NCBI RefSeq assembly: GCF_013030265.1
Contig: NZ_WPZQ01000005.1
Location: 186,001 to 250,000, forward strand
Direction of reading: 5' to 3'
Length of the DNA stretch: 64,000 nt
Source of the DNA: Ruegeria arenilitoris
GTDB lineage: Bacteria; Pseudomonadota; Alphaproteobacteria; Rhodobacterales; Rhodobacteraceae
This document shows positions 1 through 8,425 of the stretch, piece by piece (the first letter of the stretch is position 1; the number at the start of each line of letters is the position of its first letter). A model generated the notes under the pieces. That model did not search any database. It worked only from the letters and a program-made list of their open reading frames with translations, and was not told where the DNA came from. Made by a program: the position numbers and the translations under genes.

Positions 1-549
1 AGACGCGGCGACCTGATTCAAAGCGCGCAACTGGGTCTGCATCTGATCGTTGGCACCGATGATCTGATTTAGAACAACGTGATCCTGATCATCCAACCCT
101 TCTGCGTCCTGCAGCAATTCTGCCGCGGCGCGCACGGCTGTAACCGGCGTTTTCAGTTCATGCGTCACATGGTCGGCGAAGTTGCGGATCGACGCCTCGC
201 GCCTCTGTAGCGTAGCCGCCATATCCAGAACTGATCCCGCAAGGCGAGATAGCTCCTGTGTTCCGTAATGACCCGGTGGCGAGGCAGGTTCGCCCTTGTG
301 CACAGCGGATGAATACTCAGCCAGTGCAGTTATCGGCCTTAACAACAGACGTACTAGCAAATATCCCAGAAATGCGGTGGCCAGACCAATCATTACGGCA
401 AGAAGAATTGCAGCGTTGCGAAACCCAATCTCGGGGCCAAGATAACGCAGGGCAATCAGGCCAAGTAAAGACAAGGCCAATGTTCCGGCCAATCCTCCGC
501 CCAGAACCAAACCCAGAGATGGGCGCCATTTACGCCTTAGCCTTGCCAT
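1..549 (-). CDS. Sensor histidine kinase, 3' end beyond window
   Basis: Membrane sensor kinase of a two-component system, expected to autophosphorylate on a histidine and pass phosphate to the regulator encoded just upstream. Only the first 183 residues are in the window. I read two hydrophobic stretches (about residues 11-36 and 44-70), a linker that could be HAMP-like, and the H-box FADHVTHELKTPV with the phospho-accepting His130. The catalytic ATPase domain must lie beyond position 1. The ATG at 549 overlaps the end of the response-regulator gene by 13 bp, so the two are translationally coupled. With no large extracytoplasmic loop between the two membrane segments, the stimulus may be sensed in the membrane. 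The ligand cannot be predicted. Confidence 0.88.
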   Translation of the reverse strand, partial: MARLRRKWRPSLGLVLGGGLAGTLALSLLGLIALRYLGPEIGFRNAAILLAVMIGLATAFLGYLLVRLLLRPITALAEYSSAVHKGEPASPPGHYGTQELSRLAGSVLDMAATLQRREASIRNFADHVTHELKTPVTAVRAAAELLQDAEGLDDQDHVVLNQIIGANDQMQTQLRALNQVAAS

Positions 550-1214
550 TGACCCATCCGCAACCCGATGCCGTGCACGGTTTCAATCGCGCTTGCCCAA
601 CCCTGATCCCCCAGCTTGCGACGCAAATTTCGCAGGTGACTGTCGAGCGTACGGTCCGAGACAGGGCTGCCTGAACCATAAATCGCATCGATCAGTTGCG
701 GCCGCGAAACAATTGCCTCGGGCGTTTGCATCAAGCGCCGCAGGATCGACAATTCAGTTGCGGTCAGCGTCAGGGCTTCACCTTCTACCTTTGCCGAATG
801 CCCTGTCGGGTCTAACTCAAGTGGTCCATAGCGCAGAACCGTTGCAGCACCACGGACTGTACTGCGCTTTAAAATGGCTTTGATCCGCGCTACCAGCTCA
901 CGCGGACTGAAGGGCTTGGTGACATAGTCATCGGCGCCGAGTTCAAGTCCCAGCACCCGATCAATCTCATCATCACGTGCGGTCAGAAACAGGATCGGTA
1001 CGTCCGACCGCGCACGCAGCCTGCGACAGACCTCCAACCCATCCAGCTCGGGCAGGCCAACATCCAGAACAACCAGATCAGGCGCCTCTCGCATGGCATG
1101 GGTCAGGGCCATCTGCCCATCACGCGCAGTAACGACCTGGTATCCGGCGCGCTCCAATGTGATGGAAACCAGCTCGCGCAGGCGCGGGTCGTCATCCACG
1201 ACGAGGATTTTCAT
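537..1214 (-). CDS. OmpR/PhoB-family response regulator
   Basis: DNA-binding response regulator, 225 residues, the usual size for the OmpR/PhoB family. The receiver domain (1-118) has the acidic cluster D7-D9, phospho-accepting Asp51 (VVLDVGLP), Thr78 and Lys100 (DDYVTKPF). The C-terminal winged helix (about 130-222) has the family pattern ending in RRKLGD and a GIGLRM wing. A GGAG ribosome site precedes the ATG. The gene overlaps the DUF4173 gene upstream by 23 bp and the kinase gene downstream by 13 bp, giving one three-gene operon. GTGCAGA direct repeats in front of the operon are a candidate binding site (separate entry). The target regulon is unknown. Confidence 0.93.
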   Translation of the reverse strand: MKILVVDDDPRLRELVSITLERAGYQVVTARDGQMALTHAMREAPDLVVLDVGLPELDGLEVCRRLRARSDVPILFLTARDDEIDRVLGLELGADDYVTKPFSPRELVARIKAILKRSTVRGAATVLRYGPLELDPTGHSAKVEGEALTLTATELSILRRLMQTPEAIVSRPQLIDAIYGSGSPVSDRTLDSHLRNLRRKLGDQGWASAIETVHGIGLRMGQWQG

Positions 1215-2667
1215 AGCCAGTCTCCGGTTTCAATTCAGCGTTCAGACTACGGCTCACCCGATCCGCGCGAAACCCCCATTCCCGCCAGTTGGCAATATGC
1301 GGGGGATAGATCGTGCAACCCGTCGGGCGAGGAGAGGCCGCGATCTCGGCCGAGGCCATCCGACCCAATTGGCAAACATAGTACTCATCGTATCGCTCGG
1401 TGTGGCGTAAGTTTTCACGGGCGATTACAGCGGCGAAATTCACAAACGAACACGCATAAAGGACCGCAAGTCCAAGGGCAGCGGATCGCAGCAGCAACCA
1501 TCTGTTGGACCGTCCCTTGAGGATTTGCCATGCAGTCAGGCAAAGCCCCGCCGCAACAAGTCCCATCCAGATCGCCGCATGGATGCGCAGATAGGTCAGA
1601 CCGTATTCCTGCACATAGATCGACAGGCGCAGGATCGACGAAATCACCAACAATACGTTTTGCCCCAGCCAAAGCATCATCCAACCGGTCAACCCTTTGC
1701 GCTCGGTCAGATATGGCCGCGCGGCCAGTGCAAATGCGCCAGCAAGCAAAGCAGTTACCAACAGGGGGTATGCCCCACGATGGGCATATTCCGCATGGCT
1801 CATACCGTCGGGCAATTCGACATTACCCCACAGGAAAAAGGCATCCATTACGGTCTGAACCGCCAGCATCAGATTGAAGAGGATTAATGCATTCGCCACG
1901 GATTGCGCGTTCAGCCCAATCGCCGGCAGTTTTCGCTGTTTGGCGGGTCCGGACTTCGGTGACAGTATTCCCGGCTGGGATGCAACCGCCAGGACAGGCC
2001 AGATCATTATCGCAGTGCCAATCCAGAACAGCACCCGCTCAAACCGGATATCAAAACTCCAAAGACCATCCACCCATTCAGACAGAACGGGATTCGCCGA
2101 CACCATCAGGCTCGCCAGAACCAGAGCGCCCCCAATCGGAAAGGCCCAGGCCCGCAGAAACTGCAGACCAATTCTGTCCTTGTCGGGCAATGCCTGACCA
2201 CTGCGAAGCGCGCCGATCAATTGCCAGATAGCCAGAATAGGCCACAGCCCCAGAAACCGGCGGACGGCAGCGCCCAGATCATGCCTGCTGCCCAAAACAG
2301 CCCAGCACAGCGCCACTGTCGATCCGCCAATCAGAAAAGCGATGGACAAGGCCTGCACATATTCCACAACAGGCAAAACGCTAAGGATCAGAAGCAAAGC
2401 CGGACCAAAAAGACCTGATCGCCGACCCAGCAATACCCAAACTAAACCCGCAACAACCAGCGCGAACACTGCCAGCGAAATCCCCGGCGCATAGTCCAGA
2501 AACAACACATCTGCCAATGCAACCAACAGCGCAAGCGCACCGCCGGCAAGTTTCTTGTTCGGACCTGTGGTCCCATCAGACCGGTCCGGGGATTTTTTCG
2601 GTTCGTCCAGCCACCAACTGTCCTGCAACACCGAGGCCGGAACGCCCCGTACAACATACTGTCCCAT
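1192..2667 (-). CDS. DUF4173 polytopic membrane protein
   Basis: Integral membrane protein of 491 residues that I assign to the DUF4173 family from its overall pattern; no biochemical function is established for that family. It begins with a soluble segment of about 40 residues, followed by roughly ten or more hydrophobic helices and a hydrophilic C-terminal tail. The ATG at 2667 has an AAGGAG ribosome site seven bases upstream. It is the first gene of an operon with the response regulator and kinase, and its end overlaps the regulator by 23 bp. That coupling suggests it is an accessory or target of the signalling pair. Catalytic motifs are not evident. Confidence 0.8.
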   Translation of the reverse strand: MGQYVVRGVPASVLQDSWWLDEPKKSPDRSDGTTGPNKKLAGGALALLVALADVLFLDYAPGISLAVFALVVAGLVWVLLGRRSGLFGPALLLILSVLPVVEYVQALSIAFLIGGSTVALCWAVLGSRHDLGAAVRRFLGLWPILAIWQLIGALRSGQALPDKDRIGLQFLRAWAFPIGGALVLASLMVSANPVLSEWVDGLWSFDIRFERVLFWIGTAIMIWPVLAVASQPGILSPKSGPAKQRKLPAIGLNAQSVANALILFNLMLAVQTVMDAFFLWGNVELPDGMSHAEYAHRGAYPLLVTALLAGAFALAARPYLTERKGLTGWMMLWLGQNVLLVISSILRLSIYVQEYGLTYLRIHAAIWMGLVAAGLCLTAWQILKGRSNRWLLLRSAALGLAVLYACSFVNFAAVIARENLRHTERYDEYYVCQLGRMASAEIAASPRPTGCTIYPPHIANWREWGFRADRVSRSLNAELKPETGYENPRRG

Positions 2668-2708
2668 GATCTGCTCCTTTTTTGTGCGATCATGTCTGGC
2701 CCGAACAG

Positions 2709-2749
2709 GTGCAGATCACCGCGTACCGGTCGTGCAGAATCTGTGCAGA
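2709..2749. promoter_or_regulatory. GTGCAGA direct repeats, candidate response-regulator site
   Basis: GTGCAGA occurs three times on the + strand, at 2709, 2732 and 2743. The last two are 11 bp apart and the first pair 23 bp apart. OmpR-family regulators typically bind direct half-sites spaced about 11 bp. The repeats lie between the DUF4173 operon and tex, so they could control either. Binding is an inference. Confidence 0.4.
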
Positions 2750-2841
2750 AGGCGAATTTTCTCTTGAGCCGGGCAGATGCTCTTTCCCTCCCCTGCCCTG
2801 CTGGCTAAGAAGTTCTCCCAACCGAATTTCAGGAGGCCCCT

Positions 2842-5148
2842 TTGGATCGTATCGCCCGCACTATCGCCACGGAAATCAACGCGCGACCCGAGCAGGTGGG
2901 TGCCGCAGTCAGGCTGCTGGATGAAGGGGCGACCGTGCCTTTTGTCGCGCGTTACCGTAAAGAGGTAACGGGCGGGCTGGATGACAGCCAGCTACGAACG
3001 CTGGCTGACCGCCTGACCTATCTGCGAGAGCTTGAGGCCCGGCGTGAAACGATCCTGAACTCGATCAAGGATCAGGGAAAGCTGACCGATGATCTGGTCA
3101 AATCCATTGCGCAGGCTGATACCAAAGCGCAGTTGGAAGACATCTATCTGCCCTACAAACCCAAACGCCGCACCAAGGCCATGATCGCGCGCGAAAACGG
3201 GTTGGAGCCGCTGGCAGATGCAATCCTGAATGACCGGTCGGCAAACCCCGAAACGATGGCCGAAGCCTACGTGACCGAAGCGGTACCAACCACAAGGGAC
3301 GCTCTGAACGGTGCCCGGGATATCATCACCGAGCGTCTGACAGAAAACGCGACATTGCTGGGCGAATTGCGGAGCTTCATGCAAAGCGAAGCCCTGCTGA
3401 CCTCTAAACTGATCGAGGGCAAAGACAAAGAAGGCGCCAAATTCAGCGATTACTTTGAACATTCCGAGCTATGGGCAAAGGTTCCCTCTCACCGCGCACT
3501 GGCAATGCTGCGCGCGTCGAAAGAAGGGATTGTGACGCTGGATATCGCGCCGGAACCCGAGGCAGGCGCGGCAAGGGCTGAAGCCATTGTTGCCTCTCAT
3601 CTGCAGACGCGCAGCGATCAGCCGGGTGATCTATGGCTGCGCAAAGTGGCAGGCTGGACCTGGCGGGTGAAACTGTCGCTGTCGATGATGGTCGAGCTGA
3701 TGGCTGATCTGCGCTCGCGCGCGCAAGATGAGGCAATTCAGGTTTTCTCTCGTAATCTCAAAGACTTACTGTTCGCCGCCCCTGCCGGGGCACGCGCCAC
3801 GTTGGGCCTGGACCCCGGTATTAGGACCGGAGTGAAAGCAGCAGTGGTCGATGCAACCGGCAAAGTGGTCGCGACGGATACATTGTATCCATTTCAGCCC
3901 AAGAACGATCTGCGCGGGGCGCAGGCTGCTATTCTGAACCTGATCAGCGCTCATAAGATCGAGCTGATTGCCATCGGCAATGGCTCTGCCAGCCGCGAGA
4001 CAGAGCGGCTGGTGGCAGACACCCTCAGCCTGTTACCTAAAACGGTGAAAGCGCCAACCAAAGTTGTCGTGTCCGAGGCCGGTGCCTCGGTCTATTCAGC
4101 CTCAGAACTGGCGGCGCGTGAATTCCCGGATCTGGACGTGTCCCTGCGTGGTGCTGTGTCCATCGCCCGGCGCCTGCAGGATCCTCTGGCAGAACTGGTG
4201 AAGATCGAGCCCAAGTCGATCGGTGTCGGTCAGTACCAGCACGACGTGGACCAACATCGCCTGTCACAATCGCTCGAGTCAGTGATCGAAGATGTGGTGA
4301 ACGCTGTCGGGGTCGATCTGAACACGGCTTCAGCTCCCCTGCTCTCTCATGTCTCGGGTCTTGGCCCGGGTCTTGCCGAAGCAATTGTCACGCATCGCGA
4401 TCTGAATGGCGCATTCGGATCACGCAAGGATTTGCTGAACGTGGCCCGACTTGGACCACGCGCCTTTGAACAATGTGCGGGCTTCCTGCGCATTCGCGAC
4501 GGGGCCGAACCGCTGGACGCCTCTTCGGTTCATCCTGAAGCCTATGACGTTGCACGACGAGTTGTCGCTGCCTGTGGACGCGATATCCGCCAGATCATGG
4601 GGAACGACGGTGCACTGAAAGGGCTTCGCGCCGAGCAATTTGTAAATGACACATTCGGGCTGCCAACCGTGCGGGACATCTTTGCCGAGCTCGAGAAACC
4701 AGGTCGCGACCCTCGCCCCAGTTTTGTGACCGCCTCTTTCACGGACGGCGTCGAAGAGATCACGGATCTAAAGCCCGGAATGGTGCTGGAAGGGACAGTC
4801 ACAAATGTCGCCGCCTTTGGCGCCTTTGTGGATATTGGCGTTCATCAGGACGGTCTGGTTCACGTCAGCCAATTGGCGGACCGGTTCGTCAAAGATCCGC
4901 ATGAAGTGGTCAAAACTGGGCAGGTTGTCAAAGTCAGCGTTGTCGAAGTGGACGTGCCTCGCAAACGCATTGGGCTGACCATGCGCAAGGACGGTGGTGC
5001 ATCTGCACGCGAGGATCAGGCCTCTCGCGGGCCTAAGAAGCAACATGCGCACTCAAAACCACGATCATCACAACACGCAAAATCTGGACATAATGCGCAG
5101 CACAGCGCGCTTGGTGACGCGCTGCGCGACGCATTCAAAAAGCAATAA
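2842..5148 (+). CDS. tex: Tex-family transcription accessory protein
   Basis: Cytoplasmic nucleic-acid-binding protein related to Tex/Spt6, thought to act on transcription complexes and RNA. The full-length product is 768 residues, typical of the family. Domains in order: helical N-terminal region (1-190), YqgF/RNase H-like fold (from about 321, [17 protein letters not shown]), helix-hairpin-helix region (about 490-560, [12 protein letters not shown]) and an S1 RNA-binding domain (about 643-712). A basic, His-rich tail follows. The start is TTG, chosen because a perfect AGGAGG lies five bases upstream at 2831-2836 and the protein begins as expected. It is divergent from the DUF4173 operon and convergent with the replication gene; a hairpin terminator follows. 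A usually chromosomal gene beside a plasmid-type replication module is notable. Confidence 0.95.
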   Translation: MDRIARTIATEINARPEQVGAAVRLLDEGATVPFVARYRKEVTGGLDDSQLRTLADRLTYLRELEARRETILNSIKDQGKLTDDLVKSIAQADTKAQLEDIYLPYKPKRRTKAMIARENGLEPLADAILNDRSANPETMAEAYVTEAVPTTRDALNGARDIITERLTENATLLGELRSFMQSEALLTSKLIEGKDKEGAKFSDYFEHSELWAKVPSHRALAMLRASKEGIVTLDIAPEPEAGAARAEAIVASHLQTRSDQPGDLWLRKVAGWTWRVKLSLSMMVELMADLRSRAQDEAIQVFSRNLKDLLFAAPAGARATLGLDPGIRTGVKAAVVDATGKVVATDTLYPFQPKNDLRGAQAAILNLISAHKIELIAIGNGSASRETERLVADTLSLLPKTVKAPTKVVVSEAGASVYSASELAAREFPDLDVSLRGAVSIARRLQDPLAELVKIEPKSIGVGQYQHDVDQHRLSQSLESVIEDVVNAVGVDLNTASAPLLSHVSGLGPGLAEAIVTHRDLNGAFGSRKDLLNVARLGPRAFEQCAGFLRIRDGAEPLDASSVHPEAYDVARRVVAACGRDIRQIMGNDGALKGLRAEQFVNDTFGLPTVRDIFAELEKPGRDPRPSFVTASFTDGVEEITDLKPGMVLEGTVTNVAAFGAFVDIGVHQDGLVHVSQLADRFVKDPHEVVKTGQVVKVSVVEVDVPRKRIGLTMRKDGGASAREDQASRGPKKQHAHSKPRSSQHAKSGHNAQHSALGDALRDAFKKQ

Positions 5149-5162
5149 AGGCTGGTGACAAC

Positions 5163-5200
5163 GAAACCCTCTGCCTTTCCTGCGCCAGAGGGTTTCTTTT
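5163..5200 (+). terminator. Intrinsic terminator after tex
   Basis: Perfect 11-bp inverted repeat GAAACCCTCTG (5163-5173) and CAGAGGGTTTC (5186-5196), followed by TTTT. It sits just after the tex stop and abuts the end of the convergent replication gene. The T run follows on the + strand only, so it mainly serves tex. Confidence 0.8.
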
Positions 5201-6458
5201 ACTGGAATGCGTCCGGTTCCAGTTCTTCCCAAAAATCAAATATCGCCGATGCGTTCAATCCGGATCGCCAACCATGCGCCCGAAAATGTTCACGGTCCAG
5301 CTCATCATTTAGTCCCGCCATGAACAGCCGCTTGTCGGCGTCCCTTTGTGTGGGGTTTCGCCGCGAAACCAGTTCCTCGACGATCGAAAGTTTACGCGCC
5401 CGTTCTGTTCTTTCAGCCGCCCGTGCATCAAAGGCCTGATCTTCTTTCGCCTTTTCTTCAGCGCGCTGGCGCGCGGCGGCAATTGCTTCGGCGCTGGGTT
5501 CTGGTGGTGTTTCTTTTCCGGGCGCCTGATAGTCGTCACGCAAAGCAGCCGACAGATACCCGACCGTCGATTTCACGTCCCCCTGCCCCGTCACATAGTC
5601 GAGCTTTTGCTGCACATAGTCTTCCCCATGCTCAGCTATCCACTGACGTGCCAGACGATCCGAAACACCCTGTTTGCGCAGCGTCTTGTAGACATCCAGA
5701 TTGCGTACGCCATCGCTGTCATCAATCTCGAACATCGCTTTTTGCGGATTGCCTTTGATCCTAAACCGAATGTCCGTGACACTGCGGCCCTTCTTGCGGA
5801 ACTCAGGCTCGATCAGAATGTCCGAACTTTTGTTCACCTCGGCTACTGCTGTCTTGATGATCTTGGCATTGAGGTGTTTGAAGCTGGCGTAGTAGTCACT
5901 GCCATCCACCCCCATCAACTTGCGGAACACATCAAGCGCCCACCATCCGGTCGAGCCTGTGCGGACAAACCGGTAGCAGTTTTCATAAAGGGCCAGCCCG
6001 TGCCCGGAGCTGAAGTTACGCTGAATGTGCACATTGATGAGTGCGTAGATCTTTGGGTCATACAGCTTTTGCGCCAAGGCCGGAGAATACGCATATTCAC
6101 ACACGCCATTCTTAAGCTTGGCAAAGCTAAGGAGCGATGACACTCCCCATTCCTGTTTGCCCTGTTCGTCGAGCATATCCCACTCTGCCACGGTTTCTGC
6201 CAGGGCTCGCAAGCTCGCGCGGAGCGTATCGAAATCATTCGAGTTGTAGCCGACCATCATTGCCAGAGTACGAGCATCGATCGTATGCGTAGTCGCAGAG
6301 GTCAGCGCATCATAGGCATTGAGTAGCAACACATTCGATAGCTTTCGCTGCAACAACGAAAGCTTGCCGCTGATGTGAATCGCGGCAACGTTCTTCTTCA
6401 CCGTTTCCCGTCGCAATGCGCCGGAAAGGTGGTCCATGTCCAATTGTGTATCTGGCAT
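5199..6458 (-). CDS. Rep_3-type plasmid replication initiator
   Basis: Replication initiator expected to bind origin iterons and open the DNA. The 419-residue product shows the tandem winged-helix pattern of the Rep_3 (initiator replication protein) family: KKNVAAIHISGKLSLLQRK near residue 20, and YENCYRFVRTGSTGWWALDVFRKLMGV with INKSSDI in the second domain. A charged, probably helical C-terminal tail rich in Ala, Glu and Arg follows. In Rhodobacterales plasmids this family corresponds, as far as I recall, to the RepB replicon type. I chose ATG 6458. The frame stays open to 6533, but that stretch carries origin-type repeats and no ribosome site. It is divergent from parAB, with the candidate origin between, and one parS-like site lies inside its 3' part. 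Confidence 0.88.
   Translation of the reverse strand: MPDTQLDMDHLSGALRRETVKKNVAAIHISGKLSLLQRKLSNVLLLNAYDALTSATTHTIDARTLAMMVGYNSNDFDTLRASLRALAETVAEWDMLDEQGKQEWGVSSLLSFAKLKNGVCEYAYSPALAQKLYDPKIYALINVHIQRNFSSGHGLALYENCYRFVRTGSTGWWALDVFRKLMGVDGSDYYASFKHLNAKIIKTAVAEVNKSSDILIEPEFRKKGRSVTDIRFRIKGNPQKAMFEIDDSDGVRNLDVYKTLRKQGVSDRLARQWIAEHGEDYVQQKLDYVTGQGDVKSTVGYLSAALRDDYQAPGKETPPEPSAEAIAAARQRAEEKAKEDQAFDARAAERTERARKLSIVEELVSRRNPTQRDADKRLFMAGLNDELDREHFRAHGWRSGLNASAIFDFWEELEPDAFQ
5354..5370. promoter_or_regulatory. parS-like palindrome 1
   Basis: GGTTTCG-CCG-CGAAACC, two perfect 7-bp arms around a 3-base centre, inside the 3' part of the initiator gene. It matches the three other copies at 6906, 8478 and 9485. 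A shared palindrome spread over a parAB locus is the expected look of ParB centromere sites. Confidence 0.65.
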
Positions 6459-6739
6459 GATTCTGCCTGACTGCTCGTTTTGGTATTTGTGGCACAAAAG
6501 GTACCCATGGATCAATCTTGTTTGGGTGCCCAAATACAGGATGAAGCAAATCCCGCAAACAGGTACCTAAGAGTCAGCGAGGCAGAGTTATCCCCAGGCT
6601 GGGACCTGAATAAGAGTTCGAGCACTCAAATCAGCTTCGACTAGTGGATCAGATGCCGCAACAATAGACCCTGAAACGGTAATATTTCCAATGTCCTGCG
6701 AATCGGCACCCTTGCTACTGGATTCTGGCACTCTAGCAC

Positions 6740-6798
6740 CTGTATCCGGGTACCATTGATCCTGTATTCAGGTACCCTTAAGACCGTATCTTGGTACC
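6740..6798 (+). repeat. Three 22-bp iterons
   Basis: Direct repeats with consensus CYGTATYNNGGTACC start at 6740, 6762 and 6784, an exact 22-bp period (two helical turns). An inverted relative (CTGTATTTGGGCACC, - strand, 6525-6539) lies closer to the initiator gene. They are probable binding sites for the Rep_3 protein. Confidence 0.65.
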
Positions 6799-6905
6799 GA
6801 ATTTGGCATAACCAATTGTTTTAATTAACTAATAGTATGCCAAATATTCTAAACTATCTAAAGATAATAAACGATTTGTTCGCTTGTGTTCTTATCTTTT
6901 TGAAT

Positions 6906-6922
6906 GGTTTCGTGGCGAAACC
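6906..6922. promoter_or_regulatory. parS-like palindrome 2
   Basis: GGTTTCG-TGG-CGAAACC in the leader of parA, about 120 bp before the chosen GTG start. It could also let ParA or ParB autoregulate the operon. Confidence 0.68.
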
Positions 6923-7039
6923 TGGCTAAGGGCGCTTCTTCTGTGGAAAACTCTGCATTCTAGGATAGCTTCGAAGCGAAATGTTCGCTACATTGCCCGA
7001 TATACGCCGGTAAGGCGAACATTATCTGAGGCATCGACA

Positions 7040-8425
7040 GTGAACAAAAGCACCCAACCTCCCCTGCCGCCCTATTTGAATCTCGATCCCGAGATTTCAG
7101 CGACGAAGTTACCTGATCCTATCGGGACTTCTCGATTCGCTAAAGCCGCGGCTTTCTGCGCCAAAGGGCGCGAAGATCTTGCCCGGCGCGGCTATGCCCC
7201 TGACGGCGAAAAGCGCCTTCGCCGTTTCTCAATCTGGGAAATCACCAAGTACCTTATCCCCGTCGCGCCAGCACATCTGCGCCGCGTTCTGAAAGCAAAT
7301 CCCGATTTGCCACAAGGCGAAGGGGAAGCGGGTTCCAAATGGTTTACGCTGGAAGAGGTCCTGACACTCAGGCGCCACTTTGCAGCTGAAGGTGTCAGCA
7401 CCAAAGAGTATCTTCCTTATCGGCCTGAAGGTTTGCCAGCCAAGGTTGTAGCTGTCGCCAATTTTAAGGGCGGCGTAGGCAAAACCTCAACAGCTGCACA
7501 TCTGGCTATGTCCGCTGCGCTGGATGGCTACAAGGTTCTGGTGATCGATCTCGACAGCCAGGGTTCTATGACATCCATACTTGGGGGACGGGTCGCAGAT
7601 GAATGGCAGACGGTCTTCCCCTTGATCGCCAAGGATTATGCGCGTGCTGTGCAAGAGGAAAACCGCGTTCGGACCGCCGCTGGTCAGCCCGAGATTCCGT
7701 TGGATGAGACATTGCAGGAGGCACTGACCACACTGCCCGGCGATGTCATCCAGAAAACCCACTGGCCTAATATTGATCTGATTGGCGCTCAGCTGAACCT
7801 TTACTGGGCTGAATTTCAGATCCCGGTCTGGCGCATGGGATTGCGTAGCTGGCCGCTGTGGGATGGCTTGACGAACTTCCTGCACGATGAAGGTGTGCTG
7901 AATGATTACGACATCGTTTTCCTCGATACGCCTCCTGCTCTTGGGTACCTAACGATCAATGCGCTGGCTGCGGCAGACATTTTGCTGGTGCCGCTTGGGG
8001 CATCGTTTCTTGAGTTCGACTCGACCGGACGGTTCTTTGACATGCTCTATACCACCTTCGCCAGTATCGAAGATGGAGAGAATGCAGCGCAACGCGCGGC
8101 TGGTTTACCGGAACTAAAGTTCGAATGGGATGTAGTGCGTGCGATAATCACGCGGTTCGATGCAAGCCAACAGACGGACATGGCCAACGTAATTCAGGCG
8201 TATTTCGGAGATTTCATGAATGCCTATCGGCAGGATTATACGGCATTGGTCGGGCAGGCTGGCGAGCAGGTGAACGGCATCTACGAAGCAGACTATCGCG
8301 ATTTCAACCGCGACACCTATGTGCGCGGGCGAGAAACCTTTGATCGGACCTATGCGGAATTTAAAGAGGTTCTGATCGGTTGTTGGTGGCGCGATGCTCA
8401 GATGGGAGGAGAGGCAGATGGCTAA
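7040..8425 (+). CDS. parA: ParA-type plasmid partition ATPase
   Basis: Type Ia Walker-type partition ATPase that moves ParB-parS complexes for plasmid segregation. The 461-residue product has an N-terminal helix-turn-helix region (about 45-120), as in ParA proteins that also repress their operon. The deviant Walker A motif FKGGVGKTS has Lys143 and Lys148, followed by the A' motif IDLDSQGSMTS and Walker B DIVFLDTPPALGYLT. GTG 7040 is chosen as start because GAGG lies eight bases upstream. The longer frame from 6884 would translate through the parS-like site and the DnaA box. Its stop overlaps the parB start by 8 bp. It is divergent from the initiator gene. Confidence 0.92.
   Translation: MNKSTQPPLPPYLNLDPEISATKLPDPIGTSRFAKAAAFCAKGREDLARRGYAPDGEKRLRRFSIWEITKYLIPVAPAHLRRVLKANPDLPQGEGEAGSKWFTLEEVLTLRRHFAAEGVSTKEYLPYRPEGLPAKVVAVANFKGGVGKTSTAAHLAMSAALDGYKVLVIDLDSQGSMTSILGGRVADEWQTVFPLIAKDYARAVQEENRVRTAAGQPEIPLDETLQEALTTLPGDVIQKTHWPNIDLIGAQLNLYWAEFQIPVWRMGLRSWPLWDGLTNFLHDEGVLNDYDIVFLDTPPALGYLTINALAAADILLVPLGASFLEFDSTGRFFDMLYTTFASIEDGENAAQRAAGLPELKFEWDVVRAIITRFDASQQTDMANVIQAYFGDFMNAYRQDYTALVGQAGEQVNGIYEADYRDFNRDTYVRGRETFDRTYAEFKEVLIGCWWRDAQMGGEADG

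Larger units (their letters stand above)
6459..7039. other. Candidate replication origin and parAB leader
   Basis: Non-coding stretch between the divergent initiator and parA genes. It holds GGTACC-centred repeats (6500, 6562, 6749, 6771, 6793), of which the last three form 22-bp iterons. A strongly AT-rich segment (about 6800-6895) could be the unwinding element. A DnaA-box match, TTTTCCACA on the - strand, lies at 6942-6950, and an imperfect one (TTATCCCCA) at 6588-6596. A parS-like palindrome sits at 6906. A degenerate copy (GCTTCG-AAG-CGAAAT) lies near 6966. The arrangement is that of an iteron-type plasmid origin; function is inferred. Confidence 0.65.

Noticed and set aside
5346..6140. 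264-codon open frame on the + strand opposite the initiator gene
   Set aside because: No family resemblance or ribosome site; it mirrors the coding frame of the initiator in high-GC DNA.
6459..6533. Upstream extension of the replication initiator
   Set aside because: The extension covers GGTACC-type origin repeats and lacks a ribosome site; the Rep_3 pattern starts after 6458.
6884..7039. Longer ParA start, 52 codons upstream of GTG 7040
   Set aside because: It would translate through a parS-like site and a DnaA-box match and has no ribosome site, whereas GTG 7040 has GAGG at good distance and the protein then aligns with the family start.
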